Shown here: positions 32,076 through 41,045 of the stretch, piece after piece | How positions within the stretch are numbered: the first letter of the stretch is position 1 | How the letters are laid out: the number at the start of each line of letters is the position of its first letter | Source: Bacteroides sp. 43_108 | GTDB lineage: Bacteria > Bacteroidota > Bacteroidia > Bacteroidales > Bacteroidaceae | Direction: 5' to 3' | Length of the DNA: 64,000 nucleotides | NCBI GenBank assembly: GCA_001915545.1 | Contig: MNQS01000022.1 | Location: 1-64,000 of the forward strand | Notes under the pieces: generated by a model | Seen by the model: the letters and a program-made list of their open reading frames with translations, nothing else | Databases searched by the model: none | What the model was told of the DNA's origin: nothing | Made by a program: the position numbers and the translations under genes

Positions 32076-35000
32076 ATGGCAAAAAAATTCGGACTGACAT
32101 GGTGGGGCAACGAATGGTTACGTTCCTTGACACACATAGATTGTGAAAATCGCATACCTAGAGGAGCTACATACGCTCGCAATGGATATGTTGAAGAGAT
32201 AAAGTTGGTTGGCAATAGAATAAAAGCAAAGGTTTTAGGTCATTCCTATCGTCCATATAGTGTAAGTATAAGTGTTCCGGCATTTACAGAGTCTGAAGTC
32301 AACGTGCTGATGGACAGATTGATGGCGCATCCAGAGTTGATTTCAAGTCTTGTTAATCGTGTGCTTGATCCTGAAATACTTACTATTGCAAAAGAATGCA
32401 ATCTTAAGATTTTTCCAGAACGATGGAGCGACTTGCGTATGAAGTGCAGTTGCCCTGACTGGGCTGTGCCATGCAAGCATCTTGCAGCTGTTGTATACAT
32501 GTTCAGTCGTGAAATCGACAATAATCCGTTCATTGCGTTCTTGATGCACAATGTTGATTTGTTGGCAGAACTGAGAAAACGTGGCGTTGATGTTGATAGT
32601 ATTCAGCAGGATGTTTCGGTTATGGGTATAGAGAACATTGTGCATGTTAAGTCTGAAAAGAGCATTCCCAAGAATATTCCAGCTTATAAGCGTATAGATT
32701 TTTCATTGCTGACGGATAAGTCTGATGCTATGTTTATGTTGCTCTCTGACAATCCTCCATTTTTCCCGAAGAGTAATTTTAAAGATATATATGTTGACGA
32801 GCTTAAACGCATAAAGAAGAAAGTCCAAAGATTTTTATCCGGTAAAATTGGTATATCGGATTTGTTCCCAGCACATACTTCGGATTTGCCGGATATTAGT
32901 GTTGATGATGAATTTTCTTTGTGTTTTGACTTTAATTTGCATTGGACAGTAAAGAATGTATTTTCTTCTAATGATTCTGCAAAACGTATTATTTATGATA
33001 TTGATACATTGCCGTCAGCTTTGCTTCGGATAAATCCAGACTTTCTTCAGGATTATCATCCTTCTGTCATAGCTCTTTATCAGTGTCTGATGTGTGCTGT
33101 ACATCTTTTGGCGCTGGATGCCATTGCTCCGCAGTCAATAAGGCTGTCAGATAATACTTATGCATTGCGCTGGATACCTGCATATATTGATTCTCAGGTA
33201 CATGATGTAATGACAAATCTTGATGCAGGTATACCTGACGGTCTGGTAGTGGCATGTTCGGCAGATTGTGAAATTGATAAGTCTGAATACATTTATGATT
33301 CTGGAGAATGGGCGGTTTCGTTTTTCTTGAATGAGCTGGTTAAGAATCTTTCTTCAGTGAAAGAAATTTCCGCATTGGCATCTTATTTCTTCAAGGGATC
33401 TCATTTTTCATTTAATGGAGTAGGTGAGACAGAGATACCTGGCGGTATTAAATCGTGGACCTCGTCATATACTTTGTCTTCTACAGACTATCGACCTGTT
33501 TTCTCTATTGAAGAAAGCACGTATGGAGGCTTCGATATGTACATCGGGGTTGAAGATAAGCGCGAGAAATCTCCGCATATAATTTCTCTTACTGAAATTC
33601 TTGGTTCATCGTCATATAAGTTTGAGAAATTCCGTGTATTGCGCAGTTTTACGCTTATATCCGGACTCCTGAAAGAAGTGAACGAATATATAAAGTGTGG
33701 AGCAAGGCGTCCTATACATTATACAGAAGAGACTTTTGTTCCTTTTTTGATGAACATTGTTCCTGTTGTCCGTATGTTGGACATAAAAGTCTTTATGCCT
33801 AAATCATTGCAGGAACTTATACGTCCAAAAGTGTCAATGTCTATCAAACGTAAGCCTAATTCGGAGAACGGATTCTTGAGTTTAAGCGATTTCTTTGATT
33901 TTAATTGGGCTGTGGCTTTAGGTGATGATGTTGTAACTTTGGGTGAATTCAGTAAATTGCATAAAGAGGCTGGCGGACTTATAAAATATAAACAGCATTA
34001 CATGTACATTGATGCAGACTTGCTGAAAAAGTTGCATGATGCTTTCTTGAAGCCTGAACGGTTGAGTCCAGCACAACTTCTCCAAGTTGCTCTGGCTGAA
34101 GAATATAACTCAGCTCCTGTATATATTTCAGATGAAGTCCGCAAACTGATAGATGAACTTGCGCAGCAAGAGATAATACCGTTGCCAGCAGAACTTAATG
34201 CTTCATTGAGACCTTATCAGCTTCGTGGCTATTCGTGGATGTATCGTAACATGCGAATAGGTTTCGGTTCTATTTTAGCTGACGACATGGGACTTGGCAA
34301 GACTTTGCAATCTATAGCTCTTATTCTGAAAATAAAAGAAGAAGGTGTATTGAATAATAAGCAAGTACTTATAGTTGTGCCTACAGGTCTGTTGACTAAT
34401 TGGCAGGCCGAAATCAACCGTTTCGCACCATCATTGACTGTTTTTGTTTATCATGGAACAAAGCGCGAATTGGACAAGTTCGATGCAGATGTTCTGCTTA
34501 CAACCTATGGCGTATTGCGTTCTGATAATGCTGCGCTCAAAAAACGCAAGTGGGCGCTTATGTTCATTGACGAAGCTCAGAACATCAAGAATAGTGATAC
34601 GGCACAGAGCAAGGCTGTACATGCTATACCGGCTTCAGCTCATATTGCACTCAGCGGAACACCTGTAGAAAACCGCCTTACAGAGTTTTGGAGCATTATG
34701 GAGTATGCCAATAAAGGATATTTGGGCACTCTGAAGTCTTTTAAAGAGAATTTTGCCAATCCTATACATATTTATAATGATGCAAAAAGCATAAATCGTT
34801 TCCGTAGGATTACGGCTCCTTTTATGATGCGTCGAATGAAGACAGATAAGAGCATCATTGCTGATTTGCCTGATAAGATTGAACTCGATGATTATGCATC
34901 TCTCAAGCCTGAACAAGCCGCTTTGTATTATAAAACATTGGAGCTTGCTATGGCAGAGATAGAGGGCTTGAGTACAACTGAACATGAATCGCTTTTCAAA

Positions 35001-35612
35001 CGTCAAGGACTTATCCTTCAAATGATTCTTGCGTTGAAGCAGATTTGCAATCATCCGGCACAATTCCTGAAAAACGGAGATTTTCGTGCAGATTTGTCCG
35101 GTAAAACAGATTTGTTGCTTGAACGTATAGAATGTATTGTAGATAGCGGAGAAAAAGTCTTGGTTTTCACTCAGTTCCGTGAAATGGGTGACCTTCTTGT
35201 CCGTTTTATAGAAGAGCGTATCGGAAAGCGTCCATTATTCTATCATGGAGGTTGCACTGTAAAAGAGCGCCAAGAGATGGTTGACCGTTTCCAAAACAAT
35301 CGTTCTGATAAAGTGTTCATCCTATCGCTTAAAGCTGCAGGTACAGGTTTGAACCTTACGGCCGCTTCACATGTCATTCATTATGATTTGTGGTGGAACC
35401 CTGCGGTTGAGGCTCAGGCTACTGACCGTGCGTATCGTATTGGACAGCAGAAAAATGTTGCCGTGCATCGTTTTATAACAAAGGGTACGTTTGAGGAACG
35501 TATTAATGATATGATTATGCATAAGAAACATTTGGCCGAAATGACCGTTGCCACTGGAGAAAGTTGGATAGGCAAGCTAAGCAATAAAGAACTGCGCGAA
35601 ATCTTCGGTTGA
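32076..35612 (+). CDS. SNF2-family helicase with N-terminal SWIM zinc finger
   Basis: A 1,178-residue DNA-dependent ATPase. A SWIM zinc finger (CSCPDWAVPCKHLAAVVY, CxC...CxH at about 122-137) is near the N-terminus, followed by a long helical region (about 190-690). The C-terminal half is the SNF2/RapA-type motor: Walker A in ADDMGLGKTLQSIALIL (about 735), the DEAQ box in FIDEAQNIKN (about 832), SGTPVENRLTEFWSIM, and helicase motif VI as ATDRAYRIGQQKNV near 1110-1125. It matches the bacterial SWIM-SNF2 helicases of Bacteroidetes, Firmicutes and others. These are thought to act on transcription or chromosome remodelling, but no function is established. It is 75 bp after the nucleotidyltransferase gene and 26 bp before the hydrolase gene. 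Confidence 0.92.
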   Translation: MAKKFGLTWWGNEWLRSLTHIDCENRIPRGATYARNGYVEEIKLVGNRIKAKVLGHSYRPYSVSISVPAFTESEVNVLMDRLMAHPELISSLVNRVLDPEILTIAKECNLKIFPERWSDLRMKCSCPDWAVPCKHLAAVVYMFSREIDNNPFIAFLMHNVDLLAELRKRGVDVDSIQQDVSVMGIENIVHVKSEKSIPKNIPAYKRIDFSLLTDKSDAMFMLLSDNPPFFPKSNFKDIYVDELKRIKKKVQRFLSGKIGISDLFPAHTSDLPDISVDDEFSLCFDFNLHWTVKNVFSSNDSAKRIIYDIDTLPSALLRINPDFLQDYHPSVIALYQCLMCAVHLLALDAIAPQSIRLSDNTYALRWIPAYIDSQVHDVMTNLDAGIPDGLVVACSADCEIDKSEYIYDSGEWAVSFFLNELVKNLSSVKEISALASYFFKGSHFSFNGVGETEIPGGIKSWTSSYTLSSTDYRPVFSIEESTYGGFDMYIGVEDKREKSPHIISLTEILGSSSYKFEKFRVLRSFTLISGLLKEVNEYIKCGARRPIHYTEETFVPFLMNIVPVVRMLDIKVFMPKSLQELIRPKVSMSIKRKPNSENGFLSLSDFFDFNWAVALGDDVVTLGEFSKLHKEAGGLIKYKQHYMYIDADLLKKLHDAFLKPERLSPAQLLQVALAEEYNSAPVYISDEVRKLIDELAQQEIIPLPAELNASLRPYQLRGYSWMYRNMRIGFGSILADDMGLGKTLQSIALILKIKEEGVLNNKQVLIVVPTGLLTNWQAEINRFAPSLTVFVYHGTKRELDKFDADVLLTTYGVLRSDNAALKKRKWALMFIDEAQNIKNSDTAQSKAVHAIPASAHIALSGTPVENRLTEFWSIMEYANKGYLGTLKSFKENFANPIHIYNDAKSINRFRRITAPFMMRRMKTDKSIIADLPDKIELDDYASLKPEQAALYYKTLELAMAEIEGLSTTEHESLFKRQGLILQMILALKQICNHPAQFLKNGDFRADLSGKTDLLLERIECIVDSGEKVLVFTQFREMGDLLVRFIEERIGKRPLFYHGGCTVKERQEMVDRFQNNRSDKVFILSLKAAGTGLNLTAASHVIHYDLWWNPAVEAQATDRAYRIGQQKNVAVHRFITKGTFEERINDMIMHKKHLAEMTVATGESWIGKLSNKELREIFG

Positions 35613-35638
35613 AATCTTAGTCTCAATGATCTATTTTG

Positions 35639-36418
35639 ATGGAAAGTATTGTACATTATGTTAAGAAGGATTGCAGTAATCCTTATGTGGTACTGGTGCA
35701 TGGTGGACCAGGAGCTGTAGGCAGTCTTCACCAGATGGCTGAACGTTTGTCTATGAAATATAATGTATTGGAGTACATTCAGACGAAATATACTATAGAA
35801 GAACTAAAGCAGGAACTTTTGTCTCAGATCCGTTCCTTTACAGATGTTCCTGTTTGCCTGATAGGTCATTCATGGGGAGCGTGGCTGTCGATAATGTTTG
35901 AGGTTGAACATCCAGATATGGTGTCAAAATTGATATTGGTCGGTTGTCCACCCTTTGATGAAAAGTATGTGCCGGCGATATTGGATAATCGTCTCGGAAG
36001 ATTGAATCAGAAAGAAAGGACCAGATTTATTGAGCTTCTTTCTTCAATCGAAGTTTCTGTTTCGGATACATTGATGAAAGAACTGGAGCATTTCGCTGAA
36101 CTTACTGATAATTATTGCCTTTCGGACAACTGTGCTTACGATGGGATGAATATGAAAATGTATGAATCGGTGTGGGGTGAAGCTTCAGCGATGAGACACG
36201 AAGGGGTGCTTATGGATATTCTGAGTAAGATTTCGTGTCCTGTTGTTCTCGTACATGGCAGAATGGATCCGCATCCTTTGGAGGGTGTAGCAGAGCCGAT
36301 GAAAGAGGCACATGTGCAATTTGTTCAGAATGTACTGGACAGATGCGGTCATTCTCCATTTAACGAAAAGTTTGCGTCAGAAGCTTTCTATTGTATCCTT
36401 GATAAATTTATAGGCTGA
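35639..36418 (+). CDS. Alpha/beta hydrolase (proline iminopeptidase-like)
   Basis: A 259-residue cytoplasmic hydrolase. The oxyanion loop VVLVHGGPGAVGSLHQMAE is typical of the proline iminopeptidase/MhpC-like group, and the nucleophile elbow is LIGHSWGAWLS (GHSWG). The acidic residue is probably Asp in LVHGRMDPHPLEG, and the catalytic His is in LDRCGHSPFNEK. A TTG codon directly before the ATG is in frame but unnecessary. It follows the SNF2 gene by 26 bp and is probably co-transcribed. Reaction and substrate unknown. Confidence 0.87.
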   Translation: MESIVHYVKKDCSNPYVVLVHGGPGAVGSLHQMAERLSMKYNVLEYIQTKYTIEELKQELLSQIRSFTDVPVCLIGHSWGAWLSIMFEVEHPDMVSKLILVGCPPFDEKYVPAILDNRLGRLNQKERTRFIELLSSIEVSVSDTLMKELEHFAELTDNYCLSDNCAYDGMNMKMYESVWGEASAMRHEGVLMDILSKISCPVVLVHGRMDPHPLEGVAEPMKEAHVQFVQNVLDRCGHSPFNEKFASEAFYCILDKFIG

Positions 36419-36461
36419 AATGTTGTCTTTGTACTTGTTCGAAACGTGAAAGATATACGTT

Positions 36462-37367
36462 TCATTGTTTCGTGCTGATGTAGTCATAAACAACCTCAGA
36501 TATTTCAGCTATAATGCCTGCAGTCTCAGAATCGCTTTCTTTAGAATTCTTTACGAATACCGCAATAGAATAATGTCTGCCGTCAGACAAAGAAATGTAT
36601 CCGACATCATTTATGGCAGTAAGTATTCCGTCTGCATCTCTGTCGCTTGTACCTGTTTTGTGCGCTATGCTTGCATCTTTTCCTTCAAGTGGAAACGGAA
36701 GACGGTCCTTGCCGGTCGTGCAGTTTGACATCGTATTTCGGATGAACGACAGATATGGGTCGGGAACAATCTCGCGTGTGAATGCTGCATCAATCAGTTT
36801 GGCCGCTTCGAGCGGAGTAGTCCAGTTTGAGTAGCATAATTTCGGATCTACATGCATGTCGTTCTCATTTACTGAAATTGCAAATTTATCAATCCCCAGT
36901 GTTCGTATGAAACTGTCAGTACGGCATAAGTCTGCTGTACGTTGAAAGAGAATATCGCATGCATTGTTGTCGCTCTGCTGTAGGGTGTACTCCATCAGCT
37001 CTGCGTATGTAATGTCGATATTTCCGTTTGGATATTTGTCTCTTAAAGGGCTGTAGGTGTTCTCCTTCAGCTCTTTCTTTGAGATATGAATTGTATCGTT
37101 GAGTTCCAGTCCATGTGTGCGCAGATAATCAGATGTTGCCAGAGCCTGATGAAACTTGAATACGCTCATCATCGGATATTCAGCATCGTTGTTTACCGTA
37201 ACGGTGTCTTTGCCGGCAATTACAGCAATTCCTATTTCGGCATTCTTTCCGGCAATGGCTTCATTGAGCCTGTTTTCCAATGAATCCGATGGTTGAGATG
37301 GTCTGCATGATGCCAGTGCCAAGCTTGCCGTAATGGTAATGTATATGGCGGTTTTACCTTTGTGCAT
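36462..37367 (-). CDS. Class A beta-lactamase, subclass A2 (CfxA/CepA-like), lipoprotein
   Basis: A 301-residue serine beta-lactamase that would hydrolyse penicillins and probably cephalosporins in the periplasm. All active-site motifs are present: SVFK (Ser68-Lys71), SDN (132-134), the omega-loop Glu in VNENDMHVD (Glu168), and KTG (237-239, in AHKTGTSDRDADG). The NExxMH-type omega loop and the DADG after KTG are features of Bacteroidetes A2 enzymes such as CfxA and CepA. The N-terminus has a lipobox (LASC, Cys21), so it is probably membrane-anchored. No insertion sequence or mobilization gene flanks it here, and composition matches its neighbours, so it looks like a resident chromosomal gene. 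Confidence 0.93.
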   Translation of the reverse strand: MHKGKTAIYITITASLALASCRPSQPSDSLENRLNEAIAGKNAEIGIAVIAGKDTVTVNNDAEYPMMSVFKFHQALATSDYLRTHGLELNDTIHISKKELKENTYSPLRDKYPNGNIDITYAELMEYTLQQSDNNACDILFQRTADLCRTDSFIRTLGIDKFAISVNENDMHVDPKLCYSNWTTPLEAAKLIDAAFTREIVPDPYLSFIRNTMSNCTTGKDRLPFPLEGKDASIAHKTGTSDRDADGILTAINDVGYISLSDGRHYSIAVFVKNSKESDSETAGIIAEISEVVYDYISTKQ

Positions 37368-37388
37368 ATCAATGATTCGGTTTTTGTC

Positions 37389-37553
37389 TTATTGTTGCTT
37401 ATTGGTGTTGTTGAGTATCACGAGTGCGCCTATGACTCCGGGTACCCATCCCGCCAGTGTCAGTATTGTCACAATGACCACCGAACCGCATCCCTTGTCG
37501 ATGACGGCCAACGGTGGAAATATGATGGAAAGTATAACTCTAAATATTGACAT
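37389..37553 (-). CDS. YqaE/Pmp3-family small membrane protein
   Basis: A 54-residue protein on the minus strand. It starts MSIFRVILSIIFPPLAVIDK and continues with two hydrophobic helices, the second around WVPGVIGALVILNN, ending NKQQ. The FPPLAV motif and the G-x-WVPGVIHA-like start of helix 2 are hallmarks of the Pmp3/YqaE/UPF0057 family, linked to membrane potential and stress tolerance. Short length is normal (about 50-60). It lies between the exonuclease III gene (26 bp upstream) and the beta-lactamase gene (21 bp downstream), all on the minus strand, so read-through transcription is possible. Confidence 0.9.
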   Translation of the reverse strand: MSIFRVILSIIFPPLAVIDKGCGSVVIVTILTLAGWVPGVIGALVILNNTNKQQ

Positions 37554-37578
37554 GTATTTCTTTTGTTTTTTATGAATG

Positions 37579-38334
37579 TTAAAGGTCTATGTCGAGTTCA
37601 ACGGGGCAGTGGTCTGAACCGAAAATTTCAGTATGTATCTTGGCGTCCTTCAGCTTTTCGGCAAGACGTTCCGAGGCAAGAAAATAGTCTATACGCCACC
37701 CTGCATTTTTTTCTCTTGCTTTGAATCGGTACGACCACCACGAGTATATGTTTGTCATGTCGGGATAGAAGTATCTGAAGGTATCTATGAAACCGGCATC
37801 AAGCAGTGTCTGGAATTTTTCCCTTTCCTGATCTGTGAATCCGGCATTCATGCGGTTGGTCTTCGGATTCTTGAGGTCTATTTCCTTATGAGCAACGTTG
37901 AGGTCGCCGCAAACGAGCACAGGTTTTCTGCTGTCTAAGTCCTTGAGGAATGCTCTGAAATCGTCTTCCCACGTCATACGGTAGTCAAGACGCTTGAGTC
38001 CGTCCTGTGAGTTTGGAGTGTAGACAGTGACAAGGTAAAAGTTGTCCATTTCGAGTGTAATGACTCTTCCTTCGTGGTCGTGATCGTCAATGCCCATTCC
38101 GAGACTTACGCTGAGCGGTTCCTTGCGTGTGAAAATGGCTGTGCCAGAGTAGCCCTTCTTTTCTGCATAGTTCCAATATGACTTGTATCCCTCGAATTCC
38201 AGATTGAGCTGTCCTTCCTGCATCTTTGTTTCCTGCAGGCAGAAGAAGTCGGCATCGAGCGAGCGGAATGCTTCACCGAATCCTTTGTCGTTGCACGCTC
38301 TGAGTCCGTTTACGTTCCATGAAATGAGTTTCAT
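37579..38334 (-). CDS. xth: Exodeoxyribonuclease III
   Basis: A 251-residue Mg2+-dependent apurinic/apyrimidinic endonuclease and 3'-5' exonuclease for base-excision repair. Family motifs are [11 protein letters not shown] at the N-terminus, [13 protein letters not shown] with the metal-binding Glu, [32 protein letters not shown] with catalytic Asp/Asn, and [19 protein letters not shown], then [13 protein letters not shown] with the catalytic Asp-His pair. Length is typical. It is followed closely by the YqaE-like gene and preceded by MmcQ/YjbR after 39 bp, suggesting a short operon. Confidence 0.95.
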   Translation of the reverse strand: MKLISWNVNGLRACNDKGFGEAFRSLDADFFCLQETKMQEGQLNLEFEGYKSYWNYAEKKGYSGTAIFTRKEPLSVSLGMGIDDHDHEGRVITLEMDNFYLVTVYTPNSQDGLKRLDYRMTWEDDFRAFLKDLDSRKPVLVCGDLNVAHKEIDLKNPKTNRMNAGFTDQEREKFQTLLDAGFIDTFRYFYPDMTNIYSWWSYRFKAREKNAGWRIDYFLASERLAEKLKDAKIHTEIFGSDHCPVELDIDL

Positions 38335-38373
38335 AATGCTGTGTATGTCTTTTCTGATTTGCTATTCGTGTTT

Positions 38374-38757
38374 CTAATTATATCTCTTGTCAATCCTATT
38401 TTTGCACGCCTCCGCAAGTGCTTCACGTTGTCGTCGGGTGAACTTCTTTACCACCTCTTCGTAAGAATGGTCAACCAGTTCAAGTATTAGTCTGTCGGGT
38501 ACATCGCTTATAAGAAACACCTGATTCCAGTATTTCTTATTGAAATGATATGCACCCACAATACCTGTATATCTGTCTCTTAGCTCCAGAGCTCTGTCAG
38601 GGTCACATTTCATGCTGACTCTGTCCGGAGTATTCAGATTTATGAGCAGAAACATCCTGTCGACAACCTTGAAAACAAGATTATCTTCATCGAACGGAAA
38701 ACATTCGTATGCTGCATCCTTTCCGAGGCAATATTCTCTGATGGTTTCTATATCCAT
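38374..38757 (-). CDS. MmcQ/YjbR-family protein
   Basis: A 127-residue protein with the CyaY-like fold of the MmcQ/YjbR family, often annotated as DNA-binding. It starts MDIETIREYCLGKDAAYECF, followed by PFDEDNLVFKVVDRMFLLIN. The motif AYHFNKKYWNQVFL and the C-terminal HSYEEVVKKFTRRQRE are characteristic. Its precise role is not established. It has a consensus promoter on the minus strand at 38815-38784 and is probably the first gene of a unit with exonuclease III. Confidence 0.88.
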   Translation of the reverse strand: MDIETIREYCLGKDAAYECFPFDEDNLVFKVVDRMFLLINLNTPDRVSMKCDPDRALELRDRYTGIVGAYHFNKKYWNQVFLISDVPDRLILELVDHSYEEVVKKFTRRQREALAEACKNRIDKRYN

Positions 38758-38783
38758 AAGTCATCCGTTAGGTTTGACAATTG

Positions 38784-38815
38784 CAAATATAGCGAAAGCC
38801 GAGCACAGAGGCAAA
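38784..38815 (-). promoter_or_regulatory. Promoter of the MmcQ/YjbR-xth unit
   Basis: On the minus strand TTTG (38815-38812), exactly 20 bases, TATATTTG (38791-38784). The start codon is 26 bases downstream. Confidence 0.7.
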
Positions 38816-38935
38816 TCGAAAACATTGTTTTCGTTTTTGTCTCTGCCGAGGCGCATCCTATATTATCTAAATATAATAGTTGAATTTTCTCCTCTATGCG
38901 GATATTTTAGGCTATATTAGCGCTGAAAATAATAA

Positions 38936-39811
38936 ATGTATGATATGAGCTTGAATATAGATGACATTCATCCGCAAATTCTAAATGTAGGTCTTGCCAG
39001 ACACATGGCAGATTGGAATTGGAAAAATGTCAACAGTTCGTTTGCACGCCTATACTATATTGTTGAAGGAACAGCAAAGATTGTTTTGCCCGACGGCATA
39101 CACGAACTCATCCCCGGTCACATGTATTTCGTTCCAGCTTTTACAGAACACAGCTGTATCTGCGATTCACGTTTCACTCATTATTATGTACACATATATG
39201 AGGACATGAATTCAAGTGCTAATCTGTTTGAAGACTGGGCGTTTCCTGTCGAAATCAAGGCTGAAGGCTATGAGGAGGAGCTCTTTGCACGTCTCTGCTC
39301 AATCAATCCAGATATGAATCTGGCCAAATCAGATCCTTCGACTTACGACAACAATTCAACTCTCATACGCAATCTTTCGCGAAGCAAACACGTGCCTTCA
39401 TACATAAGACTTGAAACCCGAGGCATAATACTTCAGCTCTTGGCTTCATTTTTCAAACATGCCGTTCCTAAGATTGATGTTAAGGACGACCGTATACGAA
39501 ATGTCATCGGGTATGTCAGAACTCATCTGGCGGAGACAATAAATCTGGATGAAATAGTAGACAGCCTTTGTTTGTCGAAGGATTATTTCATCAGACTTTT
39601 CAAGCAGGAGACAGGAGTCACGCCGATGAAATATATCAACCAGAAAAAGATTGAACGTGCTCAGCTCATTCTTGCAACAAAGGACATGTCTGTGAAAAAC
39701 GTTGCTTTGTTTCTCGGCTTTGAAGATTTTTCATACTTCAACCGAGTTTTCAAAAAAGCAACCGGTGTTACTCCAAACGATTACCGCAGACGACTGATGC
39801 AAGACACCTGA
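38936..39811 (+). CDS. AraC-family transcriptional regulator
   Basis: A 291-residue regulator. The N-terminal cupin-like ligand domain (about 1-150) includes YYIVEGTAKIVLPDGIHEL and GHMYFVPAFTEHSC. The C-terminal double helix-turn-helix has NLDEIVDSLCLSKDYFIRLF and VALFLGFEDFSYFNRVFKK, ending VTPNDYRRRL. An ATG three codons in (38945) is an alternative start. It faces the four-gene sugar-oxidation cluster convergently across a shared terminator, and is the best candidate regulator of that cluster, although its operator is not visible. Confidence 0.92.
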   Translation: MYDMSLNIDDIHPQILNVGLARHMADWNWKNVNSSFARLYYIVEGTAKIVLPDGIHELIPGHMYFVPAFTEHSCICDSRFTHYYVHIYEDMNSSANLFEDWAFPVEIKAEGYEEELFARLCSINPDMNLAKSDPSTYDNNSTLIRNLSRSKHVPSYIRLETRGIILQLLASFFKHAVPKIDVKDDRIRNVIGYVRTHLAETINLDEIVDSLCLSKDYFIRLFKQETGVTPMKYINQKKIERAQLILATKDMSVKNVALFLGFEDFSYFNRVFKKATGVTPNDYRRRLMQDT

Positions 39812-39831
39812 ACCGGTATTTGATTTTCTGC

Positions 39832-39888
39832 AGGCGCTCGTAAAGATATTTTTGAGCGCGCAGAAATATCGTTCCGAGCGCTCGTAAT
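39832..39888. repeat. GAGCGCTCG-type intergenic repeat, copy 3
   Basis: AGGCGCTCG, TTTGAGCGC, then CGAGCGCTCGTAAT, in the same order and near-identical spacing as 24794-24850. It lies just before the shared terminator. Confidence 0.75.
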
Positions 39889-39894
39889 AAAAAA

Positions 39895-39933
39895 CAAAAC
39901 GGTGCAGATGTTTTCGATGTCTGCACCGTTTTG
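39895..39933. terminator. Bidirectional terminator between araC-type gene and Zn-dehydrogenase gene
   Basis: CAAAACGGTGCAGA (39895-39908) and TCTGCACCGTTTTG (39920-39933) form a perfect 14-bp stem with A and T ends. Confidence 0.9.
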
Positions 39934-39962
39934 CAATGTCATAGTGTGTGTATCATAATTTT

Positions 39963-40985
39963 TCAATGTCCGATTTCTATAAGTATTCTGAAAATCTTTC
40001 CAGGATTTTCAGCCCATTTTTCCAACATCTCGCCTGCCTGTTCCATCGGTGCAACGTATGATATCAGCTTGTCGGTAGGGCTGGTGCCTTTCTTCAGGAA
40101 TCTGATTACGGCTTTGAAGTCTGAAGGCGATGCGTTTCTCGAACCGCGTATGTCTAGTTCCTTCTGCACGAACAGTTTTGTCTGGAACGATGTCTCGTCT
40201 TTGGCATAGCCTATGCATACAACACGTCCTGTAAATCCAACTTCATTCACCGCAGTCTGATAAGTCTGAGGCGAGCCTACAGCTTCGATTATGACGTCAG
40301 GGCCGTAACCTTCGGTAATCTTCTGCAGTTTCATGTGAAGGTCTTCTGTCTTTGAGTTGACGGTGTGCGACGCACCCATGAGACGTGCAATCTCCAATTT
40401 CTCATCATCAACGTCTACTGCTATCACGCTTGCACCTCTCTGTGATGCACGTGCAACGGCTCCAAGACCTACCATTCCGCATCCGATAACCATCACGGTG
40501 TCTATGTCTGTGACGCATCCGCGTGCAGCAGCGTGGAAACCTACGCTCATAGGTTCAATCAGTGCACATACGTCGGCAGGCAGATTGTCGGCTGGGATAA
40601 CCTTCAGCCACGGCACAGCAACGAATTCCGTCATGGTGCCGTCGCGCTGAACTCCGAAAGTTTCGTTGTGCTCGCAGGCATTAGGTCGGCCATTACGGCA
40701 TGATGCACATTTCCCGCAGTTTGTGTAGGGATTTACTGTCACGCTCATGCCTGGAACGAGATTTTCCGGAACACCGTTGCCTACAGCTTCTATCTCAGCA
40801 CCGACTTCATGACCTGGTATAACGGGCATCTTTGCCATCGGATTCTTGCCTCTGTACGTATTGAGGTCGGAACCGCAGAATCCAACGTATTTAATGCGCA
40901 GCAGCACTTCGCCGTCTCCGCATTTCGGTTCATTTATTTCAGTAAGCTGTACGCTGAATGGTGCAGCAATCTGTAATGCTTTCAT
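39963..40985 (-). CDS. Zinc-dependent alcohol/polyol dehydrogenase (MDR family)
   Basis: A 340-residue NAD(P)-dependent dehydrogenase. Catalytic zinc ligands are Cys in YVGFCGSDLNTY and His-Glu in PVIPGHEVGAEI. The structural zinc site is NCGKCASCRNGRPNACEHN, four cysteines. The Rossmann motif is MVIGCGMVGLGAVARASQRG. The closest groups act on polyols and sugar acids (sorbitol, threonine, L-galactonate types). As the last gene of the cluster it would act on a downstream intermediate, for example L-fuconate or L-galactonate or a keto-deoxy derivative; this is an inference. It is 60 bp downstream of the amidohydrolase gene. Confidence 0.88.
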   Translation of the reverse strand: MKALQIAAPFSVQLTEINEPKCGDGEVLLRIKYVGFCGSDLNTYRGKNPMAKMPVIPGHEVGAEIEAVGNGVPENLVPGMSVTVNPYTNCGKCASCRNGRPNACEHNETFGVQRDGTMTEFVAVPWLKVIPADNLPADVCALIEPMSVGFHAAARGCVTDIDTVMVIGCGMVGLGAVARASQRGASVIAVDVDDEKLEIARLMGASHTVNSKTEDLHMKLQKITEGYGPDVIIEAVGSPQTYQTAVNEVGFTGRVVCIGYAKDETSFQTKLFVQKELDIRGSRNASPSDFKAVIRFLKKGTSPTDKLISYVAPMEQAGEMLEKWAENPGKIFRILIEIGH

Positions 40986-41045
40986 ATATTTTCTTTTAAG
41001 AATGTGTGTGTTGTTTTACTTTGAATATTGATATGGAGGCCGGAT

